64,000 nt of DNA, taken from the NCBI RefSeq assembly GCF_029626035.1, contig NZ_JARUBE010000003.1, positions 4,526,001 to 4,590,000 of the forward strand, written 5' to 3'. Source of the stretch: Micromonospora sp. WMMD980. Lineage in GTDB: Bacteria; Actinomycetota; Actinomycetes; Mycobacteriales; Micromonosporaceae. The notes beneath the pieces were generated by a model. That model saw only the letters and a list, made by a program, of their open reading frames with translations. It ran no database searches and had not been told where the DNA came from. The position numbers were made by a program, and so were the translations under genes. This document shows positions 49,787 to 59,124 of this stretch, piece by piece (the first letter of the stretch is position 1; each line of letters opens with the position of its first letter).

Positions 49787-50632
49787 GTGACCGGGGTGAA
49801 TGGACCTGTGGAAGATCTCACTGAGCGTCGGATCGTGGTGCTCACCGGCGCCAGCTCCGGCATCGGGCTGGCCGCCGCCGTCGAGCTGGCCCGGCGCGGC
49901 GACCAGGTGGTGCTGGTCGGCCGGGACCCGGCCCGGCTGCGCGCCGCCGGGGAGCGGGTGCGCGAGTCCTGCGGCGAGCAGCCGGAGCTGTTCCGCGCCG
50001 ACTTCGCCGTGCTCGACGACGTACGCGGGCTCGCCGAGCGGCTGCGCGCCGGCTACGACCGGATCGACGTGCTGGCCAACAACGCCGGCGCGATCGTGTT
50101 GGAGCCGATCACCACGGTCGACGGCTTCGAGCTGAGCATGCAGGCCAACCACCTCGCTCCGTTCCTGCTCAGCCACCTGCTCCGGGACCGGATCGGGCGG
50201 ATGGTGGTGACCGGCTCCGACGCGCACCGCAGCGGCGTGCTCGACCCGGACGACCTCAACGCCGCGCTGCGCCACTACCGACCGTTCCGCGCCTACGGCA
50301 CCAGCAAGCAGGCGAACATCCTGTTCACCGCCGAGGCGGCGCGGCGCTGGCCGGAGCTGCCGTCGTACGCGTTCCACCCCGGCGTGGTGAGCACCCGGTT
50401 CGGCAACGAGAGCCGGATCGTGGCGCTCGGCATGCGGCTGCTGCCGTTCCGCACCCCGGAGAAGGGCGCCGAGACGCTGGTCTGGCTGGCCTGCCAGGAC
50501 CCGTCCCGGCTGACCGACGGCGGCTACTACGCCGACCGCAAGCCGCACCGGCCGCGCCCGAAGGCGGCCGACCCGACGCTCGCCGCCCGACTCTGGACGG
50601 CCAGCGCGAAGGCCGTCGGGCTCGACGACTGA
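49787..50632 (+). CDS. SDR-family NAD(P)-dependent oxidoreductase (WW-oxidoreductase/protochlorophyllide-reductase-like)
   Basis: A 281-residue short-chain dehydrogenase. The cofactor loop is VVLTGASSGIGLAAAVELA (about 17-35), then VLANNAGAIVLEP near 94, the catalytic YGTSKQANILFTAEAARRW near 169-187 and FHPGVVSTRFG near 197. The SKQANILF pattern is that of retinol dehydrogenase- and protochlorophyllide-reductase-like SDRs. The GTG at 49787 is used; a GTG at 49808 is possible. Divergent from the CitE gene. Substrate unknown. Confidence 0.9.
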   Translation: MTGVNGPVEDLTERRIVVLTGASSGIGLAAAVELARRGDQVVLVGRDPARLRAAGERVRESCGEQPELFRADFAVLDDVRGLAERLRAGYDRIDVLANNAGAIVLEPITTVDGFELSMQANHLAPFLLSHLLRDRIGRMVVTGSDAHRSGVLDPDDLNAALRHYRPFRAYGTSKQANILFTAEAARRWPELPSYAFHPGVVSTRFGNESRIVALGMRLLPFRTPEKGAETLVWLACQDPSRLTDGGYYADRKPHRPRPKAADPTLAARLWTASAKAVGLDD

Positions 50633-50673
50633 CGGGTCCCCACGACGGCCGTCGCGCTGCCACACTCGACGCC

Positions 50674-50727
50674 ATGACGTGCAACGAGGTGCTGCTGGTC
50701 GCGCTGGTCGACCTGAGCGCCGGCGCG
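50674..50727 (+). pseudogene. 5' fragment of a truncated gene
   Basis: Only MTCNEVLLVALVDLSAGA reads like a genuine N-terminus, with good codon bias and an upstream CACACT-like -10 element. After codon 18 the frame enters sequence antisense to the permease remnant and turns Arg-rich. It looks like the head of a small gene whose body was deleted at the join with the permease pseudogene. This is inference from composition; the family is not identifiable. Confidence 0.4.
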
Positions 50728-52230
50728 GAACCGGTCCGCCTCCGCCGCCTCCGGCGCGATGTGCACCGCGAGCATCGGCCGGCCCAGCGACGCCGCGTAC
50801 GCCAAGGCCCGCAGCGACGCCCGGTTCAGCCGGGCCACCGGCACCACCACAACGTCGCGCCGACCGCGTTGACCGCGAGCCGGCGCCGCCACCCCCGCCC
50901 CCGCCGGCGCCGCCAGTGCACCACCATCCCGCTCTGCGACAACGTGAAGGCGAGGAAGACGCCCACCGCGTAGAGCGGGATCAGCCGCGCGGTGTGCCCG
51001 CCGAAGGCCACGAAGACCACCACGGCGGCGAGCGCCAGCGCGACCAGGCCGTTGCTGAACGCCAGCCGATCACCCATGTGCAGGAACCGGCGCGGCGCGT
51101 GGCCGTCGCGGGCCATGAAGAACAGCAGCCGGGGGAGTCGTTGAACGCGGTGTTCGCCGCCAGCAGCAGGATCAGCGCGGTGGTGGCCTGGAGGACCGCG
51201 TACCACAGGTCGGTGGGGAACGTGACCCGGCCGAGCTGGGACAGCACGGTCTCGTCCGCCCGCGGCACCAGGCCGTCGAGGTGGATCAGCCCGACCAGGT
51301 CGGCGAAGAGCGTGACCAGCAGGGCGACCATCCAGCCCAGCGTGGTGCGGGCGTTGCGCCACTCGGTCGGACGGAACGCCGGCACCGCGTTGGACACGGC
51401 CTCGATGCCGGTCATCGACACCGCGCCGGAGGCGAACGCGCGCAACACCAGCAGCAGCCCCAGCCCTTCCGCCGCCGGCACCGCCGGCGGCGGCACCGAT
51501 GCGAAGCCCCGCGCCGCGGCCTTCGCCCAGCCGACCGCCAGCACCGCGAGGACCACCGCCACGAAGGCGTACGTGGGCAGCACGAAGATGTTGCCGGCGG
51601 TGCGGACGCCGCGCAGGTTGCCGGCGAGCAGCACGGCGATCACCAGCACCCCGAGCGGCACGGTCCACCGGGCGAGCCCGGGCAGCGCCAAGGTGACCGC
51701 GTGCACGCCGGCGGCGATCGACACCGACACGGTCAGCACGTAGTCGAGCATCAGGCCGGCCGCGGCGGCCAGACCCGGCGTACGCCCCAGGTTGTCCCCG
51801 GCGACGAGATACGACCCGGCGCCGTGCGGGTAGGCCGGGATGGTCTGCCGGTAGGACAGGCCCACCGCGACCATCAGCACCACCAGCAGCGCGGCCAGCG
51901 GCAGGGCGAGCCCGAGCGCGGCGCTGCCGGCCAGCACCAGCACGGTGAGCATCGCCTCCGGCCCGTACGCGACGGAGCTGAGCAGGTCCGACGAGAGCAC
52001 CGGCAGCGCGACCAGCTTGCGCATCCGCTCGTAGAGCACGGAGCTGCTGGCCAGCGGCGGGCCGACCAGGGTCCGGCGCGCCCGGGTCAGTGCCCGGCCG
52101 CGCGGGGGCCGTGCCAGCGCGCGCCGAGGCGGCCGAGCGCGGCCCGCTCCTCGGCGCCGAGCGGCGGGAACTCGGCCGAGGGCGTGACGACGGTGCCCTG
52201 TCCCGCCGCGTCGTCCCGGTCTGGCTCCAC
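50722..52230 (-). pseudogene. APC-superfamily amino-acid permease pseudogene
   Basis: Remains of a permease of the actinobacterial APC type that carries a C-terminal UspA-like cytoplasmic domain. Order on the minus strand: N-terminal piece MEPDRDDAAG...GARWHGPRAA (GTG near 52230), a frame change at about 52087-52105, then about 300 codons with ten helices (VLSSDLLSSVAYGPEAML, SMTGIEAVSNAVPAFRP), a one-base frame change near 51130-51140, further helices up to about 50853, then a jump to a remnant of the C-terminal domain (VVVPVARLNRASLRALAY) that ends near 50722. Late helices and the end are deleted. Clearly non-functional. Confidence 0.85.
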
Positions 52231-52296
52231 CCTCCGCACTTTCGCCTACGACGGCGGGGCCGGTGACCGCTTCGGCCACAGTTCGGCCGACCGGCG

Positions 52297-52992
52297 TCAG
52301 CCGACCGCGACCGGGTCGAGCAGGTCGAGCACGCCGGTGAGCGAGGTCAGCACCGGCCCGTCCCAGTCGCGCTCGGCGTTGAAGACCATGTGGCCGGCGA
52401 GGTCGGGGGCGGCCAGCCGGACGGCGCGCAGGCCCACCCGCGCCGCGCCGGTGAGTTCCTGGCTGCCGCCGTCACCCACGTAGAGGCAGTCGGCCGGGGC
52501 GTGACCAAGTCGGTGGCAGGCGGTCAGATAGAGCGCCGGGTCCGGCTTGCAGCGGCCGAGCCGCACCGAGAAGACCACGGAGTCGAGCAGCGGGGCGACC
52601 GCGAGCTGGGGCAGGAATGCCGGCAGTTCGTGGGTGCAGTCGCTGACCAGCCCGGTGCGTACGCCCCGGCGGCGCAACGCCGCCAGCACCGGCACCGCCT
52701 CCGGGCGCAGCCGGGTGTCGGCGCGTACCGCCCGGTGCCGGCTGGCGACGGCGGCGCGCACCGCCGCGTCGGAGGGGCGCACGCCGGCCTGGGCGCAGAC
52801 CCACCGCATGGTCGACTCGGCGTCGCCGAACAACCCGCTGGCCCGCGCGTAGTAGCTGCCGTCGAGCACCTCGACCAGGGCCTCGGTGGAGCAGCCGAGC
52901 TGTTCCGCGATGACGTCGTGGGCGGCTCCGCGCCGGACGCTCTGGGTCAGCGTGCCGAAGAAGTCGAACAGCACCGCGTGGAACCTGGGCAT
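52297..52992 (-). CDS. HAD-family hydrolase
   Basis: A 231-residue haloacid-dehalogenase-type hydrolase. Motif I is LFDFFGTLT with nucleophile Asp9; the usual second Asp is replaced by Phe (DFFGT rather than DFDGT), which occurs in some phosphatase and dehalogenase-like members. Motif II is LVSDCTHE (about 123-130), motif III has Lys in GRCKPDPALY and motif IV is YVGDGGSQE. The cap domain is helical (ALVEVLDGSYYARASG). ATG at 52992. Substrate unknown; the variant motif I weakens a simple phosphatase call. Confidence 0.9.
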   Translation of the reverse strand: MPRFHAVLFDFFGTLTQSVRRGAAHDVIAEQLGCSTEALVEVLDGSYYARASGLFGDAESTMRWVCAQAGVRPSDAAVRAAVASRHRAVRADTRLRPEAVPVLAALRRRGVRTGLVSDCTHELPAFLPQLAVAPLLDSVVFSVRLGRCKPDPALYLTACHRLGHAPADCLYVGDGGSQELTGAARVGLRAVRLAAPDLAGHMVFNAERDWDGPVLTSLTGVLDLLDPVAVG

Positions 52993-53098
52993 GGGGAGAT
53001 GCTCCGGACGTCGAGGGGGAGGACCGCCGGGTCGCGCATGATCGTAACGGAGTGCTGACGTTCCGTGTCGCCGGTCCCTCGTGTGAGGATTGCTCCCC

Positions 53099-54055
53099 GT
53101 GTCCACCGCTCCCCACCGCCCGCCGCCCGACGCGCTGACCCTCGGCGCGCTCGCCCTGGCCGTCGCCGCCGTCTCGTCCTCCGCCCCACTGATCGCGTTC
53201 GCCGCCGCGCCGGCGCTGGCCGTCGCGTTCTGGCGCAACCTGCTGTCGGCGGCGGCGCTCGGCCCGGTCGCGGTGCTCCGGCGGCGGGCCGAACTCCGCG
53301 CGCTCACCGTCGGAGCGGGCCGCCGCGAGGGGCTGTACTGCGTACTCTCCGGGGTCGCGCTGGCCGCCCACTTCGCCACCTGGATGCCGAGCGCGAAGCT
53401 CACCTCGGTCGCGGCCGCGACCGCGCTCGGCGCGACGCAGCCGGTGTGGCAGGGGCTGATCGCCCGCTGGCAGGGGCGGCGCCTGCCGGCGGCGGCCTGG
53501 GCCGGCATCACGGTCGCGGTCCTCGGCGCGGTGCTCGCCACCGGCGCTGACTTCGCCGTCTCCGGCCGCGCCTTCGCCGGCGACCTGCTGGCCGTGGCCG
53601 GCGGCATGTTCGCGGCCGTCTACACCGCCCTGGGCGAACGGGCCCGGGCCAGTATCAGCACCACCACCTACACCACCATCTGCTACGGCGTCTGCGCGGT
53701 GATCCTGCTGGTGGTGTGCCTGCTCGGCGGCGTGCGCCTGCACGGCTGGAGCGGCGGTACCTGGCTGGCCGTCCTCGGCCTGGTGGCCGGCGCCCAACTG
53801 CTCGGCCACTCGATGTTCAACTACGCGCTGCACCGGGTCTCCGCGACCACGATCAGCGTGCTGATCCTGCTGGAGGCGCCCGGCGCGGCCCTGATCGGCT
53901 GGGCCTGGCTGGGGCAACTCCCCCGGCCGCTCGCCCTGCCCGGCCTGGCGCTGCTGCTGGCCGGCGTCGCCGTGGTCGTACTCGGCGGGGCGCGAGCCGG
54001 ACGCCGCGCCGCGCCGCCCACCGTGCCCGCCGACGCCATGCCGCCCGGCGGCTGA
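53099..54055 (+). CDS. EamA/DMT-superfamily transporter
   Basis: A 318-residue membrane protein with ten hydrophobic segments arranged as two EamA repeats. The first begins LTLGALALAVAAVSSSAPLIAFA and carries AFWRNLLSAAAL; the first repeat ends near ATALGATQPVWQGLI, and the second starts FAGDLLAVAGGMFAAVYTAL. It is a drug/metabolite exporter-type permease; direction and substrate cannot be read. GTG at 53099. Divergent from the HAD gene. The C-terminus is a short Arg/Ala tail. Confidence 0.92.
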   Translation: MSTAPHRPPPDALTLGALALAVAAVSSSAPLIAFAAAPALAVAFWRNLLSAAALGPVAVLRRRAELRALTVGAGRREGLYCVLSGVALAAHFATWMPSAKLTSVAAATALGATQPVWQGLIARWQGRRLPAAAWAGITVAVLGAVLATGADFAVSGRAFAGDLLAVAGGMFAAVYTALGERARASISTTTYTTICYGVCAVILLVVCLLGGVRLHGWSGGTWLAVLGLVAGAQLLGHSMFNYALHRVSATTISVLILLEAPGAALIGWAWLGQLPRPLALPGLALLLAGVAVVVLGGARAGRRAAPPTVPADAMPPGG

Positions 54056-54091
54056 TCGGACGCCGCACCGGCCGGGTGACCGACCAGACGG

Positions 54092-54607
54092 TCAGCGGCG
54101 GCGGACCCGGTGCAGGCGGAACGGCTTACGCACGACCCGGACCGCCGCCGCCGGCCGGGGCTGCTCGGTCAGCGGGCCGGCCGGCAGGTCGGCGCCGGTG
54201 ACCGCCGTGCCCGCCGGGGTGAGCCGGTTGACCGCGCAGCCCTCGGCCGCCCAGCGCGCGACCAGGTCGGTGGCGGAACCGGAGGCGTTGAGCCGTTTCG
54301 CCGCGACCAGCGGCGCGGCGGCGTCCCACTCGTCGGTGCCGGGCCGCAGCCGGGTCACCCGCGCCGGCCAGGTGACGATCCGGCCGCCGTGGTCGCCGCG
54401 CAACGTCACCTCGGCCGCGTCGCTGTCGGCCAGCCCGGGCGCGGCCTGCTCGCCGGGGCCGGTCACCACCAGCAGCGCGCCGTCCAGCGGCAGGCACCAC
54501 AACGCGTACGCCGGGCCGCCGTCGACGCCGACCCAGCACACCGCCGCCTTCTTCACCGCCTCGTCCACCAGCGGCGGGGTCACCCGCTCGTCCACCTCGT
54601 CGCTCAC
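54092..54607 (-). CDS. Hypothetical protein, possible split-barrel fold
   Basis: A 171-residue protein. After an acidic N-terminus (SDEVDERVTPPLVDEAVKKA) come strands typical of FMN-binding split barrels (AVCWVGVDGGPAYALWCLP, ALLVVTGPGEQAAPGLADSDAAEVTLRG, RIVTWPARVTRL), then a helix with EWDAAAPLVAAKRLN. This resembles pyridoxamine-phosphate-oxidase-like proteins, but FMN-contact residues cannot be confirmed by eye. GTG at 54607. The C-terminus is basic (RKPFRLHRVRRR). Converges on the EamA gene. Confidence 0.75.
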   Translation of the reverse strand: MSDEVDERVTPPLVDEAVKKAAVCWVGVDGGPAYALWCLPLDGALLVVTGPGEQAAPGLADSDAAEVTLRGDHGGRIVTWPARVTRLRPGTDEWDAAAPLVAAKRLNASGSATDLVARWAAEGCAVNRLTPAGTAVTGADLPAGPLTEQPRPAAAVRVVRKPFRLHRVRRR

Positions 54608-55101
54608 TCCGCCATCCTCCCGCATCCCGCGCCCGTCCGGGCCGACGACCGGACCGCCCCGGCCGACCGCGCCGGAGCGACACGAGCATGGCCACCCGTC
54701 CCCCGCGAGCCGGCCGGCGTGCCGCCACGCTCGGGGCTCGCCCACAGCCCCCGGCCCGCACGCCCACGGCCCCGCCTCTGACCGCGAAAGCCCTGGCCGG
54801 ATCGCCCCTCAGCCCCCGTGGACGCAGCGGATCTGGCGCGCGCGGAACACCGCTGGCCAGTGCCTTTGGAGCTGACATCAGAAACGACTCAACCGGAGTT
54901 CACGCGTCTACGGCCCGGTACAGAACCGCTTGATATCACCAACGACTCAGCTCTAAAGGCGCTGGAACCGAACAACCTGCACAGCGCCGGAGCGCAGGCA
55001 CAGGCCCAGCGACCGAGCCCGGGTACGAGCCGCCGCCCCAGCGCGGGGACAAGCCGCCGCCCGAGCGCGAGGACCAACCCGGCGCCGAGGCCGGGAACAC
55101 C
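54608..55101. other. Intergenic region without a supported gene
   Basis: About 490 bp between the split-barrel-type gene and phzF-like gene. Frames here are Pro/Arg/Ser-rich and lack protein character. Around 54860-54960 the sequence is less GC-rich and has two similar segments (GAAACGACTCAACC and CCAACGACTCAGCTC). At 55020-55080 short repeats GCCGCCCxAGCGCG-GGAC occur. No terminator or promoter is convincing. Confidence 0.4.
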
Positions 55102-55971
55102 TCAGCCGATGAAGGGTGGGACGGCGATCTCGCCGCGCGCCACCGGCATCACCTGGCCGGAGACCGTCGCGCCGACCGCCGTCCCGCCCGCCGCGGTCAC
55201 CGTGCAGGACAGCGACGAGGGCCGGTTGATCTCGATGCCCTGGCGCACCGCGTAGGGCGTCCGGCCCTCGCCGGGCAGCAGGCCGCTGGCGACCAGCCAG
55301 ACACCCAGGCCCAGGGCGGCCGAACCGGTGGCCGGGTCCTCCGGAACGCCGATCCCGGGCACGAAGACCCGGGCGTGCGCGGTTTGCGACTCGGGGTCCC
55401 AGGAGAAGAGGCTGACGTGCTCGACGCCGTACCGCTCCGCCGCCGCCGTGTTCAAGCGTGCCCGGGCCACGGCGTCGGGACGTACCGGAAGGTAGGGAAA
55501 CTCCAGCCCGCATCCGGCGACCCGCGGCGGCGGACCGGCGTGGTCGGCAGCGGTCAGGCCGACGATCTCCAGCAGCGGCTCCGGGTCGAGTTCCGGGCCG
55601 AGGGTCGGCGTGCCCCCGGTCAGCGTCGCGCCGGTCGCGGTCACCTCGATCGGCAGCACGCCCGCGCCACACTCCTGGGTGACCCTGCCCACACCGAAGA
55701 CGCCGCGCCGGCCGGCGGTCACCGCCGCACCCACGCTCGGGTGGCCGGCGAACGGCAGCTCGTCGGTCGGCGTGAAGATCCGGGCCCGGTAGGTCGCGCC
55801 GGCCTGCGTGGGCGCCAGCACGAAGACCGTCTCGGACAGGTTGAACTCCAGCGCGAGCGCCTGCATCTGCTCGGTGGCCAGACCCTCCGCGCCGAACACC
55901 ACGGCCAGCGGGTTGCCGGCGAACGGGCGGTCGGTGAAGACGTCCACGATCTCGTAGGCCAAGGTCGACAT
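55102..55971 (-). CDS. PhzF-family isomerase/epimerase
   Basis: A 289-residue protein of the diaminopimelate-epimerase fold, PhzF type. It starts with EIVDVFTDRPFAGNPLAVVF, and the catalytic Glu is in NLSETVFVL (Glu47). FTPTDELPFAGHPSVGAA (about 66-83) and GVPEDPATGSAALGLGVWL near 226-244 are hallmark blocks. PhzF proper isomerises DHHA in phenazine synthesis, but most homologues have unknown substrates and there is no phenazine cluster here. ATG at 55971; divergent from the MgtE_N-type gene 33 bp away. Confidence 0.93.
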   Translation of the reverse strand: MSTLAYEIVDVFTDRPFAGNPLAVVFGAEGLATEQMQALALEFNLSETVFVLAPTQAGATYRARIFTPTDELPFAGHPSVGAAVTAGRRGVFGVGRVTQECGAGVLPIEVTATGATLTGGTPTLGPELDPEPLLEIVGLTAADHAGPPPRVAGCGLEFPYLPVRPDAVARARLNTAAAERYGVEHVSLFSWDPESQTAHARVFVPGIGVPEDPATGSAALGLGVWLVASGLLPGEGRTPYAVRQGIEINRPSSLSCTVTAAGGTAVGATVSGQVMPVARGEIAVPPFIG

Positions 55972-56004
55972 GCTGTTAGAGAGTAGGCCCTTAGGCTGGT
56001 ACCC

Positions 56005-57285
56005 GTGAGCACGCCGAACCGGGTCTACATCGCTCGACTCGCCGGAGTCGCCGTCTTCGACCCGAACGGCGACCAGGTGGGCCGTGTCCGGGACGCGGTC
56101 GCCCGGATGCGTCCGACCCAGCGCCCGCCGGAGGTGGTGGGGCTGGTGGCCGAGATGCCGATGCGGCGACGCATCTTCCTCTCCATCAACCGGATCACCT
56201 CGATCGAGCCGGACGCCGTGGTGCTCGGCAGCGGCACCCTCAACCTGCGCCGCTTCGAGAAGCGCCCGAACGAACTGCTGGTCCTCCAGGAACTGCTCGA
56301 CCGGCGGGTCCAGCTCGACACCGGGCGGTCCAGCTCGGTGGTGGACGTGGGCATGGAGTGCAGCCGGGGCGGCGAGTGGGCGCTGACCCGGGTCGCCGTG
56401 CGCGAGCAGACCAGCCGGCTCACCCGCCGCGGCCACCTGCACCAGGTCGAGTGGGACCGGGTCCGGGGCCTCGGCGTGGTGGGCGACAACCGGGGTACGG
56501 CGAACCTGCTCGCCGTGCTGGAGGACATGCGCCCGGCCGACCTCGCCAACGCACTCCAGGATCTGCCCGACGCCCGGCGCAACGAGGTCGCCGCCGCGCT
56601 GGACGACGAGCGCCTGGCCGACGTGCTCAGCGAGCTGCCCGAGCGCGACCAGGTAGAGATCCTGGCCGCGCTGGACCGGGAACGCGCCGCCGACGTGCTC
56701 GAGGAGATGGACCCGGACGACGCCGCCGACCTGCTCAACGAGCTGCCCCCGCCGGAGCAGGACGTGCTGCTCGACCTGATGGAGCCGGACGAGGCCGACC
56801 CGGTGCGGCAACTGCTGCGCTACGCGTCGGGAACCGCCGGCAGCGTGATGACCTCGGAGCCGGTGATCCTGCCGCCGGACGCCACGGTCGCCGAGGCGCT
56901 GGCCCGGATCCGCGAGGTGCAGCTCTCGCCCGCGGTGGCCGCGCAGGTCTTCGTGGCCCGTGCCCCGTTGACCACGCCGACCGGGCGCTACCTGGGTATG
57001 GTGCACTTCCAGCGGTTGCTCCGCGAACCCCCGGCCGACCTGCTCGGCGGGATCGTGGTCAACGACATCGACCCGCTCCGCACCTCGACCCCGCTGACCG
57101 AGATCACCCGCCGGATGGCCACCTACGACATGGTGGGCATGCCGGTGGTGGACCGGAACAACCGGCTGGTCGGCGCGGTGACCGTGGACGACGTGCTGGA
57201 CCACTCCCTGCCGCGTGACTGGCGGGACCGGGACGCGGCGCCGACCCCGTCCGCCACGGACGACGGGACCGTGGACGATGACTGA
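56005..57285 (+). CDS. PRC-barrel/MgtE_N/CBS-domain protein without transporter domain
   Basis: A 426-residue cytoplasmic protein. Residues 5-160 hold two PRC-barrel-like segments (YIARLAGVAVFDPNGDQVGRVRDA and VEWDRVRGL). Residues 170-280 are the MgtE N-terminal superhelix (LLAVLEDMRPADLANALQDL, LADVLSELPERDQVEIL, DDAADLLNELPPPEQDVLLDLM), and residues 285-400 are a CBS pair (VMTSEPVILPPDATVAEAL, MVGMPVVDRNNRLVGAVTVDDVLD). The channel part of MgtE is absent. Corresponds to Rv1232c-type proteins. GTG at 56005; overlaps the DUF1003 gene by 8 nt, so a coupled pair likely handling Mg sensing (inference). Confidence 0.92.
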   Translation: MSTPNRVYIARLAGVAVFDPNGDQVGRVRDAVARMRPTQRPPEVVGLVAEMPMRRRIFLSINRITSIEPDAVVLGSGTLNLRRFEKRPNELLVLQELLDRRVQLDTGRSSSVVDVGMECSRGGEWALTRVAVREQTSRLTRRGHLHQVEWDRVRGLGVVGDNRGTANLLAVLEDMRPADLANALQDLPDARRNEVAAALDDERLADVLSELPERDQVEILAALDRERAADVLEEMDPDDAADLLNELPPPEQDVLLDLMEPDEADPVRQLLRYASGTAGSVMTSEPVILPPDATVAEALARIREVQLSPAVAAQVFVARAPLTTPTGRYLGMVHFQRLLREPPADLLGGIVVNDIDPLRTSTPLTEITRRMATYDMVGMPVVDRNNRLVGAVTVDDVLDHSLPRDWRDRDAAPTPSATDDGTVDDD

Positions 57286-57892
57286 GCAGCGACGCGGGGA
57301 ACGGCTGGACCAGCCGCGCGCCCCGCGGGGCCTGCACCTGCCCCGGATCGACGCGGATTCGTTCGGCCGCTGGGCCGAGGGCATCGCCCGGGGCATGGGC
57401 ACGGCGAACTTCCTCGTCTACATGACGCTGATCCTCGCCGCCTGGTTCCTGTGGAACACGCTGGCCCCGGCGCACCTGCGCTTCGACCCGTACACGTTCA
57501 CGTTCCTGACCCTGGTGCTCTCCCTGCAGGCGTCGTACGCGGCCCCGCTGATCCTGCTCGCGCAGAACCGGCAGGCGGACCGGGACCGGGTCTCGCTGGA
57601 CGAGGACCGGCGGCGGGCCACCATGCAGAAGGCCGACACGGAGTACCTGGCCCGCGAGATCGCCGCCCTGCGGATCGCGATGGGGGACGTGGCGACCCGA
57701 GATTTCCTCCGCTCCGAACTGACCCGGCTGGCCGAGGAGTTGGACGAGGCGGCCGAGCGGCGGCGCAAGCTGGACCGGCGGCAGCAGGAACAGAAGATCC
57801 GGCGACCGGCCGGCGGCGAACCGCTCGACGAGCCCCGCGACGAGCTGGACGGTGATTACGCCCACGACGGCCGGCAGGAGAGCCCGACGTAA
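57278..57892 (+). CDS. DUF1003 membrane protein
   Basis: A 204-residue protein with two membrane helices (about 48-66 and 85-103), framed by DUF1003 signatures: DSFGRWAEGIARGMGTANFLVYMTLILAAWFLWN and DPYTFTFLTLVLSLQASYAAPLILLAQNRQADRD. The C-terminal 90 residues are a charged coiled-coil-like helix (LTRLAEELDEAAERRRKLDRRQQEQK). It follows the MgtE_N/CBS gene with an 8-nt overlap. Function of DUF1003 is unknown; its constant link to MgtE_N-type proteins suggests a shared role. Confidence 0.92.
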   Translation: MTEQRRGERLDQPRAPRGLHLPRIDADSFGRWAEGIARGMGTANFLVYMTLILAAWFLWNTLAPAHLRFDPYTFTFLTLVLSLQASYAAPLILLAQNRQADRDRVSLDEDRRRATMQKADTEYLAREIAALRIAMGDVATRDFLRSELTRLAEELDEAAERRRKLDRRQQEQKIRRPAGGEPLDEPRDELDGDYAHDGRQESPT

Positions 57893-57902
57893 CATTGCGG
57901 GC

Positions 57903-59049
57903 ATGTCAGCACCCGTCAGCACCGTCTCCGACGCGATCCAGGCCGCGCTGGCCACCGTCAACGACCCGGAGATCCGTCGGCCGATCACCGAACTCGGCAT
58001 GGTCCGTTCCGCCGAGCGCGACGACGACGGCCTGGTCCGGGTCGAGCTGCTGCTCACCGTGGCCGGCTGCCCGCTGAAGGACAAGCTGCGGACCGACATC
58101 ACGGCCGCAGTCGGCGCGGTGCCCGGGGTGAGCGGCGTCGAGATCATCTTCGGGGTGATGAGCCCGGAGCAGCGCCAGGAACTGCAGTCGAAGCTGCGCG
58201 GCGGCGGCACGGCCGAACCGGTGATCCCGTTCGCCCAGCCCGGCTCGCGGACCCGCGTCTACGCGGTCGCCAGCGGCAAGGGCGGCGTCGGCAAGTCCAG
58301 CGTCACGGTCAACCTGGCCGCCGCGCTGGCCGCCCGGGGCCTGTCGGTGGGCGTGGTGGACGCCGACATCTACGGCCACTCGGTGCCCCGGATGCTCGGC
58401 GCGGACGGCGCGCCGACCCGCGTCGAAGACATGATCATGCCGCCGCAGTCGCACGGCGTGAAGGTGATCTCGATCGGCATGTTCACCCCCGGCAACGCGG
58501 CCGTCGTGTGGCGCGGCCCGATGCTGCACCGGGCGTTGCAGCAGTTCCTCGCCGACGTCTACTGGGGCGACCTGGACGTCCTCCTGCTCGACCTCCCGCC
58601 GGGCACCGGTGACATCGCGATCTCGGTGGCCCAGTTGCTGCCGAACGCGGAGATCCTGGTCGTCACCACCCCGCAGGCGGCCGCCGCCGAGGTGGCCGAG
58701 CGGGGCCGGCGCCATCTCGCTGCAGACCCACCAGCGGGTGGTCGGCGTGATCGAGAACATGTCCTGGCTGGAGCTGCCGGACGGCACCCGGATGGAGGTG
58801 TTCGGGTCCGGCGGCGGCGCGGCGGTGGCGGAGTCCCTGACCCGGACCATCGGCGCGCAGGTGCCGGTGCTGGGGCAGATCCCGATGGACACCCGGGTCC
58901 GGGAGGGCGGCGACGCGGGCCGGCCAATCGTGCTCTCCGAGCCGGACGCGCCGGCCGCCAAGGCCATGTTCGACGTCGCCGACCGGCTCGCGGTGCGCCG
59001 TGAGTCACTGCTCGGCAAGCCGCTCGGCCTCAAGCCCGCTGGCCGCTAG
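57903..59049 (+). CDS. mrp: Mrp/ApbC-type Fe-S cluster carrier ATPase, interrupted by a one-base frameshift
   Basis: P-loop scaffold/carrier for Fe-S cluster assembly. N-terminal MIP18-like domain (1-95: ALATVNDPEIRRPITELGM), deviant Walker A GKGGVGKSS (about 126-134), DADIYGHSVPRML, WRGPMLHRALQQF and Walker B LLDLPPGTGD. After VAEVAERG the frame is lost: GGGG at 58702-58705 appears to have one G too many, and the protein continues one frame over as AGAISLQTHQRVVGVIENMSW to the stop at 59049. The corrected length is 381 residues, normal for the family. Either a sequencing error or a recent mutation. Confidence 0.88.
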
Positions 59050-59070
59050 ACGCGATCCACCGCTCCCCCG

Positions 59071-59103
59071 CCGCCCCTTCCCGGTCCGACCGGGGAGGGG
59101 CGG
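59071..59103. terminator. Bidirectional terminator between mrp and tatB
   Basis: A 15-bp stem CCGCCCCTTCCCGGT/ACCGGGGAGGGGCGG (one G-T pair) with a 3-nt loop, placed between two converging stop codons. Confidence 0.8.
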
Positions 59104-59124
59104 TCCACGTCGTGGGCCGGTGGA

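Noticed and set aside
54889..55077. Minus-strand frame with LGRRLVPALGRRLVPGLG repeats
   Set aside because: The repeat derives from GC-rich DNA repetition; no ribosome site or protein-like pattern beyond it.
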